From Cryptomeria japonica (Eukaryota; Streptophyta; Pinopsida; Cupressales; Cupressaceae), in contig NC_081406.1 in NCBI RefSeq assembly GCF_030272615.1, positions 217,504,997 to 217,568,996 of the forward strand: a stretch of DNA of 64,000 nt. Reading direction: 5' to 3'. Shown here piece by piece: positions 23,091 through 34,266 of the stretch. The position numbers and the translations under genes are program-made. The notes under the pieces were generated by a model, which did no database searches, was not told the origin of the DNA, and worked only from the letters and a program-made list of their open reading frames with translations. Numbering within the stretch: position 1 is the first letter of the stretch; each line of letters starts with the position of its first letter.

Positions 23091-25540
23091 ATGCGACGGG
23101 CCATGATCGACGACGAGTCACTGGACGAGGTGAGTTGACTGAATGTTGACTTTTGATTTTCTGCATTTGACTTTCTGTGATCATTTGTGGGCCCTGGAAC
23201 CTAACCCTGGGTCCCACCCAGGGTGCCATGGTCCCTGTGGGGTGCCATGGTCCCTTCAGGGCGCCATGGTCCCTGTGGGGCACCATGGTCCCCTCAGGGT
23301 GCCATGGTCCCTGACAGGGTGCCATGGTCCCAATCAGGACTTGGCAAGAGATGTCAGGGTTAGCATACGATGTTTGACAGTTTGCATGAATGATTTTGAT
23401 GATTGAGTACAGATTATAGTTTTGTTTTTGTGATGCAGGGTCTCCCGTACATGAGAGAGTACACGGTGAGGCAGATTCTTTGCAGTTTGCGTGATCAGAT
23501 TCCCCGACTTACTCAGGCAGAGAGAGACACATTGTCGATAGTAGGTTTGTGGTCTATTATTCTTATGCCAGCCATTCGATTTCATCCCGCGATGCTGATG
23601 GCACTCATGGAGCGATGAGATCCTGACACATGCACGTTCCAGCTTCCAGTAGGGGAGATGACGGTGACACTTGAGGATGTGTACCGCATTCTTTGCCTAC
23701 CAATCAGAGGAGCTACCGTGACATATGCGACCGATCGGTCAGTAGAGGATCATCAGAGGGAGCAGGTATATTGCGTAGGGAGAGTCATGCTGAGTGAGAT
23801 GAGAGGTCGTATCATGGTCAACTGGCTCTTACATCCTACAGGAGAGGTGCCCCTCATGAGACGTCTTATGATAGCCATCATTGCACTAGCTGTCTGCCCT
23901 AATGGGCGAGGTACACACATGCACAGGGGTCTCACATGGTGCATTAGGGCTATGGAGAGACATAGGAGAGTATACACCTGGGGTCAGAGTATGCTTGCAC
24001 ATCTCTATCACGACCTCGAGGAGTATGTTTTTGGATAGGGTTGCAGCTTGATGACATGCACACTTCTGCAGGTGTGGATATTTGAGCACTTTACATGCAC
24101 CAGGCCTGTCCGCTATCCGATGAGTGCGGCTAGCGAGTGACCTAGGGTATTTGCTTATCCACTTACCAGCGAGTGGAGATTTGGAGATCTATTGTATTGG
24201 AGAGTGACATTTGACAGATTGACAGCTGAGGTGACTGTGTGGAGACCATATCTGCGGATGCACAAATGGGATGGGATGGAGAGACAGTTAGCATGCTTAC
24301 AGAGGAACCGCCTACTGAGAGGGCGATATCCAAATATCATAGTCCCATTCTACTTTGACCGAGTACGGAGGTAGTTTGGGCTAGAGCAGTGTGTTCCAGC
24401 CGATGTGCCCATCTACACTCAACACTCACGAGTCCTTCCCAGACCCAGAGCAGTAGCGAGACCAACGATAGACGATATCGAGATCACAGATATAGAGGGG
24501 TCCGACCAGGATGTGGTCACTGATTATGCTGCAGACCCCGGGGCACAGCGCAGGTATCTCTCATGGTTTATGAGATCATACCCAGGGCCTATCTTTCCAC
24601 CAGATCACCCAACAGGCCATCCAGGTCCATGGAGGCATGGAGATCGAGATGAGGATCAGGGATCCAGATCGGAGGAACCAGAGGAGGGAGAGGGTCATGA
24701 GGAGGCAGGAGGTCCTAATCTGCCTATAGGAGATTAGCCTAGTGCCGAGGAGGAGGAGGATGAGGATGACGACGAGGAGGATAGAGATGATGATGGGGAG
24801 AATGAGGATGCAGATGAGGATGAGGATGTAGATGAGGAGGCGGATAGAGATGACGAGGAGGAGTCAGATGCAGCTCCTCACCATTCAGGAGATGATACCA
24901 TAGCCTTAGATCCTCCCTTTATTCCCCAGAAGGGGGAACATGAGGCGATACGGAGACCTGCACCTATCGCGCACAGATCATTCAAGCGTGGGGAGCCTAG
25001 TAGTTCCCAGTCATAGATGCTTCCATACCACGATCCCTACTGGCATGAGGGAGATCCAAGTATAGTAGGTGTATATTTATTGATTAATGTTTTGATGATA
25101 GAAAATGGTACTAACACAAAATCTGTTCTACTGCTACAGCTAATGTGCAGGAGTGGCGCTCCTTGATCCAGCAAGTAGTGATAGATATCTCCACGACAGC
25201 GCATATCCCTAGTTCCTCACAGGTTGCTTATAGACCTCAAGGGAATGCGGGTTGGCATGATGATTTGTTTTCCCCATTTCGAGTACAGGTAGAGATATGG
25301 AGGGAGAGAGAGCGGGCTCTATCAGAGGACCTTCAGCGGGCACAGCGTGATCTAGCAGCCACTCAGGCTGAGGCTACCTCGTATCATGCGATCCTTATGG
25401 ATAGGGATCGTAGGAGTTCCTCTCGAAGCCATTCACGATCTATATCACGGTATACCCCTATGGGTCCACCTGCACGATCGGATCAGGAGGGAGCATCTAG
25501 TCGTCACTCTCCAGCCACCAGCCCTAGGGATAGGAGATGA
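23091..25540 (+). pseudogene. Plant-mobile-domain (PMD) protein gene, antisense to G-A pol
   Basis: Exon 1 (23091-23129) encodes MRRAMIDDESLDE. A GT-AG intron (23130-23438) joins it in phase to GLPYMREYTVRQILCSL. The PMD core follows: AERDTLSIVGLWSIIL, then DPDTCTFQLPVGEMTVTLED and VYRILCLPIRGATVT, the family's hallmark order in which a Trp-Phe-Leu-P-GEMT-TLED-pattern precedes GLP-like glycine. LLQVWIFEHF is the second conserved block. After the core come a Pro-rich part, a strongly acidic Asp/Glu stretch (24735-24870), and a C-terminal RS-rich tail (25370-25540). A second intron is likely at about 25066-25150. In-frame stops at 23616, 24037, 24138, 24372, 24735 and 25015 mostly look like TGG or CAG changed to TGA/TAG. 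PMD proteins occur both as host silencing factors (MAIN/MAIL) and inside transposons; here it is element-borne. Confidence 0.75.
23208..23337. repeat. Minisatellite of GGTGCCATGGTCCC units in the PMD intron
   Basis: Six tandem units of about 20 bp, each carrying GCCATGGTCCC or a one-base variant, separated by TGTGGGG, TTCAGGG or similar. The whole array lies inside the first PMD intron. The same 14-base word appears once in each Gypsy LTR (near 22089, 33119, 44229 and 50989). Confidence 0.8.
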
Positions 25541-26140
25541 TTTTATGATGTAGGGTAGGTCACATTTTGGGTGTATAGGGACCTACCTTTGTATATTGAT
25601 CACAGACATATATATATATACATGCTTCTTTGTCTCAAATGTGTTATCTTTAATGTCTAAAACAATGTGTATTTTGATTAAAATTAATACATTTGGTAGA
25701 TGTACATGTATGTTCTGAATCTAATTTCCATGTGATTGATTTCTCAATGCTCCATGATTAAATTGATACATGTGTGACTTAATTAAAATATTTGATCAAG
25801 TACTACATTGATGATAAGGAAGAAAGTATGTATTAAGCCTACGAATCATATAACTAATGTGATTTGATTTGAATTTAAACACAACATGACATGATTCAAC
25901 TTAACACATAAAAACATTGTATAATATGTCTACATAATGAAAAATGTAAATCTTTTGCAATTTACATAAATGAATTCAAGACAAACCATAAAGTAAAGAA
26001 ACATGCTTGTCAGGAACGAAGCAATATAGATTAAACAAAACATCATTTAATTCTATTTGCTCTAACAAAGATATGTTAACATATTATCCAATTTTGAAGA
26101 AGTGAGGAAGGAAATAGATAAATGATAAGGAATGAGGAAT
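25541..26140. other. Convergent 3' spacer between PMD gene and integrase
   Basis: No gene seen. AT-rich, with a short (AT)n run near 25608-25620. It must contain the 3' ends of both the PMD transcript and the element's gag-pol message, but I cannot place poly(A) signals with confidence. Confidence 0.45.
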
Positions 26141-26996
26141 TAAGCATAGTATCTACGCAAGTGCATAGTGTTTATAGGGTCTTTAAGAGGCGTACCGTCT
26201 ACATCCGCTATTTTGTAAGCACCTGATCCATAATCTTCAATAACGATATACGGTCCAAGCCAATTAGGACTAAATTTTCCCTTTTCTTCAGGTAAGGCAT
26301 TCACATTGCGCTAATTCTCATAGAGGACTAAGTCACCTACTGAGAAGGAACGTTGAATAACCTTATCATTATAGCTTTGTTGTAGAGTTTTGTGGTACGC
26401 TTGAATATGCTCAAGAGCATTTATACGTTGTTCATCAAGCATCTCAAGCTGTTGAAGCCTTTGTTCTCTGTAAGAGTCATCATCTACTATACCTTTGAGA
26501 GAAACTCTAAGTGATGGAATCTCTAATTCTAAAGGCATAATAGCATCAGCACCATAAACAAGATTATAAGGGGTAGTTCCTGTAGCAATTCGTACACTCG
26601 TTCGGTAGGCCCAAAGAGCATAGATTAGCTGAGTACTCCAATCCTTACCATGCTTATTCACAGTTTTGCGAAGAATTTGTTCAATTATTTTATTGGATGA
26701 TTCGGCTTGACCATTTGATTGAGGATAGTATGGTCTAGAAAATCGATGTTTGATATGATACTTCTCGAGGAATTTCTTCACATCCTTGTTCTTCTAGAAA
26801 TAATGTTTTCTAGAAGAAATCGACAAATCACTTCAGCAGTAGTAGAGCAAAGAGGAACAGCTTCTACCCACTTTGTAAAGTAATCTGTTGCGGTTATAAT
26901 GAAAGTATGTCCTTGAGATGAAGGAGGAGAGATTTTACCAATGAGATCCAACCCCTGTGCAAAGAAAGGCCAAGAGGCTACCTGAGAACGGAATTC
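26141..26996 (-). pseudogene. G-A integrase catalytic core and C-terminus
   Basis: The minus strand reads LDLIGKISPPSSQGHTFI and TATDYFTKWVEAVPLC (first catalytic Asp region), a frameshift near 26790, then FSRPYYPQSNGQAESSNK with the catalytic Glu. The C-terminal part includes SVGDLVLYEN, a stop at 26308-26310, and a chromo-like/GPY-type end WLGPYIVIEDYGSGAYKIAD, closing at a TAA (26141-26143) after MHLRRYYA. Integrase inserts the cDNA into nuclear DNA. One stop and one frameshift disable this copy. Confidence 0.8.
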
Positions 26997-28613
26997 TTAG
27001 GCAGGAGCATGAATCAAATTATTGTGTTGTTGACATTGATGGCATTTCTTAACAAACGAAAAAGAATCCTGTTGCATAGTTTGCCAATAATATCCCATAC
27101 GGAGCAACCTTTGAACCAAGGATTTACCTCCAAAATGCCCCCCACAGGCACCTGAATGCGCCTCTTCAAGAGCAATAGGGATTTCCGATTTGTTAAGATA
27201 GCAAAGGAGAAGACCGTTATAACCCCTTCGGTAAAGAACATTAGAAAGAATGATATATCTAGCAGACAACTTGCAAACTCTAGCCTTGGTGTTCCTATTG
27301 GCGGAATCAGGAAAAGTACCATCGGTCAAGTATCTTACGATATGCGAGTACCATTCATCTGAGTTTATAAAGTCGCAACATGTCACCAGGCTGGAATCAT
27401 CTACAATAGCTGGAGAAATAAGGTTGTGAATAACAAATTTAAGATCAACCACAGGGTCCTCTAAAGATACAAGAGAAGCCACACATGCCATTGCATCCGC
27501 ATGTCGATTATCTTTTCGAGGAACAGGTTCTATGGTGTAAGAATCAAATTTTTGTAACAAAGAGATAGCAAGGTCTTTATATTGTGATAATTTGTCTTGT
27601 TTTGCTTGATACAGTCCTCTTACTTGTCTTATAATCAGTTGAGAATCTCCAAAAATATGTATGTGTTTTATATTCAAAGCTAAGGCTGCCTTTATTCCTG
27701 CTATAAGAGCCTCATACTCAGCAATGTTATTGGTACATAGGAAATTGAGACGGTAAGATAAAGGAATAGATTTCTTTGTAGGAGAAATCAGAACAACACC
27801 TGCCCCCGATCCCGTACGACACTTAGAGCCATCAAAGTATAACTCCCAAGTTTCATCTTTCTCTGTACAAAGAATGGAGTCATCAGGAAAAGACTCAGGG
27901 TTAGGGAAGGAGAAAGGTGAAGGGGCCTCAACCAAGTGATCGGTCAACGCTTGCCCTTTAATTGCCCTTTGTGAAACAAATTTAAGGTCAAATTCAGTTA
28001 ACATCATAACCCACTTAGCTAGGCGTCCTGATAAATTAGTTTTAGAGAAAAGATGCTTCAACAGATCAAACTTTACCATGACGTGGACTTCTGAATTTAA
28101 AAGATAATGTCTCAATTTCTGAGTCGCAAACACCAAGGCCAAGCATTGTCTTTCTATCACAGAATATCAGGTCTCATAATTGAGTAAGGTACGACTTATA
28201 TAAGAAACTGGACACTCCTTACCATCTTTATCATGTTGTGCCAATAATGCTGCAAGAGCATGAGAGGAAGCAGCTGTATAAAGAAGGAAGGGTTTAGAAG
28301 GTTCGGCCGGTCAAAGGATAGGAGGATTAGCCAAATACACTTTTAAATCTTCAAATGCTTGCTGACAATCTTCATTCCATTGAAAAGTGATATTCTTTTT
28401 AAGAAGTTGAGTAAAAGGAAAAGTACGATCCGCAAGTTGAGATACAAACCTACAAATAGCTTGAATCTTTCCTTGTAAGCTTTTGAGTTGAGACACGTTT
28501 CTAGGAGGTGGCATGTTGACAATAGCATCTATTTTCTTAGTATCCACCTCAATCCCATGATGCAAAACTATGAATCCTAATAGTTTTCCACTATCCACAC
28601 CAAAAACACATTT
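26997..28613 (-). pseudogene. G-A RT thumb, RNase H, second RNase H and integrase zinc domain
   Basis: From right to left on the minus strand: KCVFGVDSGKLLGFIV and LQGKIQAICRFVSQLADRT (RT thumb/connection), a stop near 28311, then RNase H of the usual Gypsy kind (PFLLYTAASSHALAALLAQ, CLALVFATQKLRHYLL). A second RNase H-like domain follows: WELYFDGSKCRTGSGAGVVL, NNIAEYEALIAGIKAAL and HIFGDSQLIIRQVRG, with the D-E-D residues expected for the archaeal-like RNase H carried by Tat elements. The integrase zinc site is HSGACGGHFGGKSLVQRLL plus CHQCQQ. Stops at 28611, 28308 and 28168 and the TAA at 26997 interrupt it. Confidence 0.85.
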
Positions 28614-31600
28614 TCAGGGATTCAAGCGCATGTGATATTTACGAATCCTTTCAAAGATTTGACGAAGGATCTTAATGTGATCTATGCGGAGAATGGATTT
28701 GGCTAAAATATCATCAACATAATCTTCTAAAATCTTATGCATGTAATCGTGGAAGATAAGGGTCATCGCTCGTTGATAAGTTGCACCGGCGTTTTTAAGT
28801 CCGAAAGGCATCATTATCCAACAAAGCGTACCCCAAGGAGTGGTGAAAGCAGTTTTGAATTGATCTTGAGGGTTAATGAAGATTTGATTGTATCCTGAAA
28901 AACCATCCATGAAGGATAACAAGGCATGTTCTGTCGTAGAATCAACTATCATGTCAATGTTTGGAAGAGGGAAATCATCTTTTAAAGAAGCTTTATTTAA
29001 ATCTCGAAAATCGGTACACATTCTTATTTTATTATCTGGTTTAGCCACAACGACAATATTTGAAATCCATGGGGAATAATCAATAAGGCAGATAAATCCA
29101 GCCTCCAATAACTTTTCAATCTCAGCCTTAACAAGCAAAGCTACCTTAGGATTCATTTTTCGAATCTTTTGTTTCATGGGCTTAGCATCAAGAACTAAGA
29201 CAATATTATGAGTGACAATCTTAGGATCTATACTAGGCATGTCAGAATATTTCCAAGCAAAGATCTCAGGGAATTCACGCAATAAATCATCATATTGTTT
29301 TTGTTCCTCTTCGTCCAAACATTTTCCAATTTTAATAACTTTTTCTTCATTGCAAGGATCCATCTTAACATCAGTGGTGTCAATTATGAGAAGATTACTT
29401 TGTTGAGGAGTATCCTTTAACTGAGGGAATTCTTTCACAATCTCATCATTATCAATCTCTTTTCCAAAGTAGGCTTCAGTGTTCAAACAATAAGTGAGTC
29501 CCCTATTGTGATGATAATGAGGAAGAGTATCATATGCTCCTAAAAACTCAGCTAAAGCATCATCGGTAGGAAAAACATCCAAAGCACAGGCACACGAAGG
29601 ATCCTCATCAATATACTCAGGGTGTTGCATTGATAGAGATGTAGAAATAGTATTAACACTAATACATGGTCTTCTAGAAGCTTTAGTGCACTTGCAGGGA
29701 TTATAACCAAGTCCAAAGGCATAATTGTGAAGATTATTCTCTAGAGGAACCTTTATCCCTTGTTCATGAGCGCCACAACCATTTCCATGATACCCATGCT
29801 TAGCAAAAATGCGAAAACCACGACCATAACGATCAGCCATTTCAGAAAGAGAAGGTGGTTTTTTATAAGACAAAGAATCAAACCCTTTAGAATTGGAAGT
29901 GCGAGGAGAAGAAGTTTGAGAAACGGCCATGAAGTTATTACTCATAGGTTCAGGTAGTGTTGATTGATTTTTAGCTTCTTCCTTCTTTTCAGCTTTAAGC
30001 TCTCTAGAAGGAACCTTATATTCACCTACAAAGGTAGGATTAAAATCAAGAGATCCCCAATCGTCTTCTGCGAGAACCTTCCTAGGATCAAAATCCTTCT
30101 TATGTGTAGTTTCAAATCGAGAAGAGTCTTCTTCAGGAGCTCCATACTCATCAGAGAGCGAGGATTCATCGATAGGTCTCTTGTTTAAAGAGTCATCACT
30201 AGACGAGGACGGCTTAGAAGAACCCCCTTTGGAAGTAGATGTTTGTAAACAAGCTTGGAAGTTAGTATCACCTATCAAGGTATATGTCTTATTGTTATAA
30301 ATAAATTTAACTTGTCTATGCAATGTAGAGGGGACAGCTTGCATACTGTGAATCCAAGGTCTCCCTAATAGCAAGTTGTATGTTAGGTTTCCCGACATAA
30401 CATGGATAGGAGTAGGCAAAGTAATAGGCCCCACTGTGATGGGTAAGGTGATAATACCTAATGAAGTTTTAGCCACGTTATCAAAGCCTCGAATAGGACG
30501 AGAGTCAGGCTCAATTAGGGATGTATCCACATTCATCTTATGCAAAAGATTAATGCTACACACATTAAGACCAGAGCCATTATCTACTAGTGTTCGTCTT
30601 ATAGCAGTATCATTTATGATAACCACAATCATCAAAGGATCATATTGATGTTGAATTTCACTAGTGGGCAACTCATCTTGAGTAAACACAATATGAGCTT
30701 TAGGATTCATCACAGAGTTAACCAAAGACACTATATTACTAGATGTATTTGGTGGAGGAACATTCAAATCTTTCAAAGCATCTTGTAACATTTCGTGATG
30801 AGCAGAAGAAGTTTGAATCAAATCCCAAAGGGATATCTTAGCAGGGGTAGCCTTAAGTTGTTCTATGAGATCATATTCCTTGCCAAGAACTTGTGAAATA
30901 CGCGGAGCTTGCGGAAGAGTTGGTTGAGGATTAGGAAGAGGAGCTGGAATAACTAGAGGAGGATTAGGTTGCCTATTATTTCTAGTATGATAAGTATGAG
31001 CAACCACATGATAACTCTCTCTAGTTAATTGCTTGGCATAATTATAAGGACTTATAGGTTTTCTTCCTTGTACAGTGATGATAGGTTTATTTGGAGTAAT
31101 AAAGGAATCATACCCTCCTTGGACAGTAAGGAGAGGTGATTTAGGAACTTGAAAGGTGGGAGAAGGACAAGCACCTTGGACTTCAAAGAGAGGCTTATTA
31201 TGCTCATTCAGGTTTATCATGTTAACTAATTTAGAAGTTTTGTTCTTGTTTAGAGATTTCGATAAAGCCACAAAGTCATCAAGAGCATCATCCAATAAAG
31301 CATGATCATATCTATTAAAAGGTTTATCTTTTGACTCAAAAGAAGACATCTCCTCATAGAGGGGATTATTGAAAATAACCATGTTACTAGATTCAATGGA
31401 AGAGTTGATAGGAATGTACCCTTGAGAGGAATCATTCAACTTATCTTTCTCATCACAACGAAATGGCATAGTAACAAAGTTTATGAGTTTTTGGTAAAAT
31501 GAAGGTTTGGCCTCTTTAGGATTCAAAAACTCATCTAAAGCTTCATCTAATTCATCTTGGCTATACTCATAATCAACATAATTGCATACATCATCATAAA

Positions 31601-31631
31601 CATGAACATCTTGCAAATAGAAATCTGACAT
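28614..31631 (-). pseudogene. G-A polyprotein: novel N-terminus, protease, G-patch-like segment, RT
   Basis: A 1005-codon open frame starting at MSDFYLQDVHVYDDV. Residues 1-145 are acidic and unrecognised. Residues 146-190 hold three repeats ending in VQG (PLFEVQG, PLLTVQG, PIITVQG). The retropepsin has active site TLVDNGSGLNVC at about residue 350 and LLLGRPWIH at about 421-429. A Gly-rich G-patch-like segment lies at about 600-645 (YGRGFRIFAKHGYHGNGCG, then FGLGY). RT starts near 815, with MCTDFRDLNKASLKDDFPLP, LSFMDGFSGYNQIF, MPFGLKNAGATYQRAM and the catalytic YVDD at 971-974. It stops at 28614 after RLNP, in mid-RT. No classical gag domain or CCHC knuckle is present. It is marked pseudogene because the downstream pol is broken, though this long frame itself is intact. 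Confidence 0.85.
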
Positions 31632-31826
31632 TTTGAAATAAAAGTTGCATTAAACCTAGACACACAATGCAAAGAAACAAAGAAACACACTCCTTTCTTT
31701 TTTCTTTTTTTTTTCTTTTTCTTTTTCTGAAATGAAACTTAAATGAAACACACTAAATCTAGATCTAGATCAAACAAATGCAATGCAAGAGGAAGCAATG
31801 ATAGTTTCACGTTGGGTTCACCAAAA
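31632..31826 (-). promoter_or_regulatory. G-A leader and primer-binding site
   Basis: About 195 bp between the LTR and the polyprotein start. The candidate primer site is at 31810-31823: the minus strand reads TGGTGAACCCAACG, against TGGTGAACCCGACG in G-B. I cannot assign the tRNA with certainty. A CT/T-rich tract (31689-31732) lies between the site and the ATG. Confidence 0.6.
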
Positions 31827-33497
31827 TGTGTGGGGGAAAAAGCGAGACTAGGTTAACATGTCCTAATCCTACCTTTTGTCACACATTACGGAATACGAAA
31901 GAGCCTAGAGGTATCGCACAATTGGCTACTTCTTTTTGGTAAAAGAGAGAGCCACGGGCTACCTATTAGGGTTTCTATTTCATTGTTGTAATTGAAAGGT
32001 CAGATTATGCAAGTTCAATTCCTAACCCCAAAATGCAAGTATGAACTAATAACAAGATTGCAGAATTGAACTTAAACAATGGAAAGCTGCAAACACAAAG
32101 ACAAGACAAGAATGCAGATGCATACCCAGAGTCAAAATCTGAGTGGAAATGTTCGAGACAGGGGCACGGGCGCCACTGTCCTGATTTTGTACCTGAAACT
32201 GCAACTGAAACTGCTGTTTTGCAACCTGGAAAACTGTCCGAATTGCTAAAAATTGTTGTCTGTCAAGAGGACCAGGGCGCCCAGCGCCCCTATCCCAGGG
32301 ACTAGGGCGCCTAGTGCCCCTGTCCTGGCAGGACCAGGGTGCCCCACGCCCCTATCCTGGTCTTCTGCTCCAAAACTTGGTGTGTGGTTCCATCTCCGTC
32401 TGCTTCTTTCGGATCTGCAACTTGCGGCATCGTTTGAATCCCGAAATTTGCACTTATATCTGAAAAAGTTGTTTGGGCGGCTATATAGGGTTTTGCCTTA
32501 GTCAAACCCCCACTTCAATGATTTCCACCTCCACAAATAGCCAAGTTGTATTGTAAAAGTAATGTGTGTGCAGACCTTGTGTGTGTGCAAGATCTAAAAT
32601 GCAAGTAAGCAAACTAGAGCAACCTAGAAAGTAAACCCTAATTGCTTGTAAATGACAATGTAAATGCTCCAAATCAAGATGCCAAGTGATCTAAAGCATG
32701 AATGTAAGTGATATAATGAGGCTTATGCCAAGACATGAAAACAACATGAAATCATACCCAACCCCAAGGGAGGAGTACAAGCCAATCTTCAGTCGGTGAT
32801 CCCTTATTGCTCTTCAATGCCTTCAAAGCCCTAAGTGAATGAATGGATTTGATGAATGCTTGGAGGATGAATGTTGAGAGTGGTTAAAGTCTTCAAAGAT
32901 CTTCTCTTTCACTACATATGAGGTTCCTAAAAACAAAATTTGGATCCCTTCAAATGAAGAAAGAGAGCTCTTATGTATGAAACCCTAGGTCTTAATTCCA
33001 ACTTTTGGCCGACCTAGAGATTGAATATCCTGCCAATTTCTTGGGGTTAAGCTTTATTTTATGATTGGATCGTGCTCCTAAAATTTTGGGAAAAATGTCC
33101 GGGACCGTGTGCACTCCGGGTGCCACGGTCCCAGCAACTTTTCACCAAATTTTCAAGGCCGTCAGATATGATGATTTTAGAGAGAATCCCGAAGTTACAG
33201 GTGATTTCGAGATGTTTTGACCCCCGAAATCAAGCCCCCAAGCTTAGAATAGGGCCTAATTAGGGTTTTTGATTAAGTGATGTATTGGAGGAATAAAATG
33301 AAAGGGGCATGCTTTAATGAAAGGGCTCGACTTTATGATGTGGAAGATGATGAAATAGAACCTTTAGACCTAATTAATTTGATTAATTAAGTGCTAAAGG
33401 GGAAATACAATGCAAAATGCAACCGCACCAAGGTGGGTGCTAAATTAGGTGTGAAATTGTACTGCTTTAGCAAGTGCGTACAATTTATGACGTTACA
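31827..33497 (-). repeat. G-A 5' LTR (right copy)
   Basis: Near-identical to 20808-22466, with the same three GC-rich units near 32268-32362 and the motif GGTGCCACGGTCCC near 33119. The minus-strand TATA position (TACATAAGAGCTC near 32965-32977) is degraded compared with G-B. Confidence 0.9.
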
Positions 33498-33502
33498 GGA
33501 AG

Positions 33503-34266
33503 AAAGCCTGAGAGGGAAGTTTGAAGATATGCGGATGGTTGAAGGTGAGACCATTCAGTAGTATGGAATAAGAATCAAAATAGTTGTTGGAGAAATCAAG
33601 AGTGCAGGTGGTAAAATAGAAGATTCCACTATGGTAAGCAAAGTCCTGAGATCCTTAATGCCGATCTATGCAATAAGGGTTGTTGCTATTTAGGAGCTGA
33701 GATTGATAAACAAGACTAAGGTATCTTTGGACTCCATCATAGCCAAGGTGATAGCCTATGAGCTAAATAGTTTTGATGGCAGTGTTCAAAAGACTGAATC
33801 AGCTTTTAAAGCCTCTACTATACCATCCAAAAAAGGAAAAGAAGCTAGCACTAGTGGTGAACCTAGACAGAGCAGAGAAATGGATGATGAGGAGATTCTG
33901 ATGGCATTTGAAGCTCTCCTTGCCAGGAAGCTTCCTAAAGGAACTAGTAAATACAAAGGTAAGCTACCTTTGAAATGCTTTTCTTGTATCCGAATAGGAC
34001 ATATTGCTATAAACTTTCCTAATGGCGATAACAAGGACAAACCAGAAAGGTTAAGGAAATTCAAAGGAGGAAACCGAAGAAACTGTTTTGTGGCAGTTGA
34101 TGAAGGTGTCACAGATGAAGAATCAGAGGATGAAGAAAAAGAAGATATTGTGTTTGTTGCTGTCAAAGAAGATGTGTCAAACAAGAAGGCTCTTGTCTCT
34201 CGGTTTGATAATTCCAATGAGTGGATCATTGACAATGGCTATTCTCACCATATGACTGGTGACTAG
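33503..34266 (+). pseudogene. C-inner gag, C-terminal part, and protease start
   Basis: Continues the capsid protein cut at 20807: SLRGKFEDMRMVEGETIQ, a TAG at about 33559, KVLRSLMPIYAIRV and another TAG near 33693. The open frame from 33703 has a basic linker, a knuckle CFSCIRIGHIAINF whose last Cys is Phe (about 33978-34019), an acidic stretch, and protease motif NEWIIDNGYSHHMTGD (34218-34263). The canonical Asp-Ser-Gly is Asp-Asn-Gly here. A TAG at 34264-34266 ends it. Confidence 0.8.

Larger units (their letters stand above)
20808..33497 (-). mobile_element. G-A: Ty3/Gypsy (Tat-type) retrotransposon with an antisense PMD gene
   Basis: LTRs 20808-22466 and 31827-33497, perfect TSD GGAAG (20803-20807 and 33498-33502). 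On the minus strand the order is: 5' LTR (right), primer site, protease, G-patch-like segment, RT, RNase H, a second RNase H-like domain, integrase, then an opposite-strand PMD gene, purine tract and 3' LTR (left). Protease-RT-RNase H-integrase order with a second RNase H is characteristic of the Tat group of plant Gypsy elements, which is also known for extra ORFs before the 3' LTR. LTR difference over about 190 bases is near 2-3%, so it is among the younger insertions. Confidence 0.9.

Noticed and set aside
23091..25540. Independent host MAIN/MAIL-type gene that happened to receive an insertion
   Set aside because: The gene lies inside one element between its integrase and its 3' LTR, and the same slot in Tat elements commonly carries extra ORFs.
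28888..30648. Plus-strand open frames opposite the G-A polyprotein
   Set aside because: They mirror a strong 1005-codon minus-strand frame with clear protease and RT motifs, and have no domains of their own.
20808..33497. Integrated pararetrovirus in place of a Gypsy element
   Set aside because: Clear LTRs, TSD, integrase and dual RNase H; no movement or coat protein region seen.
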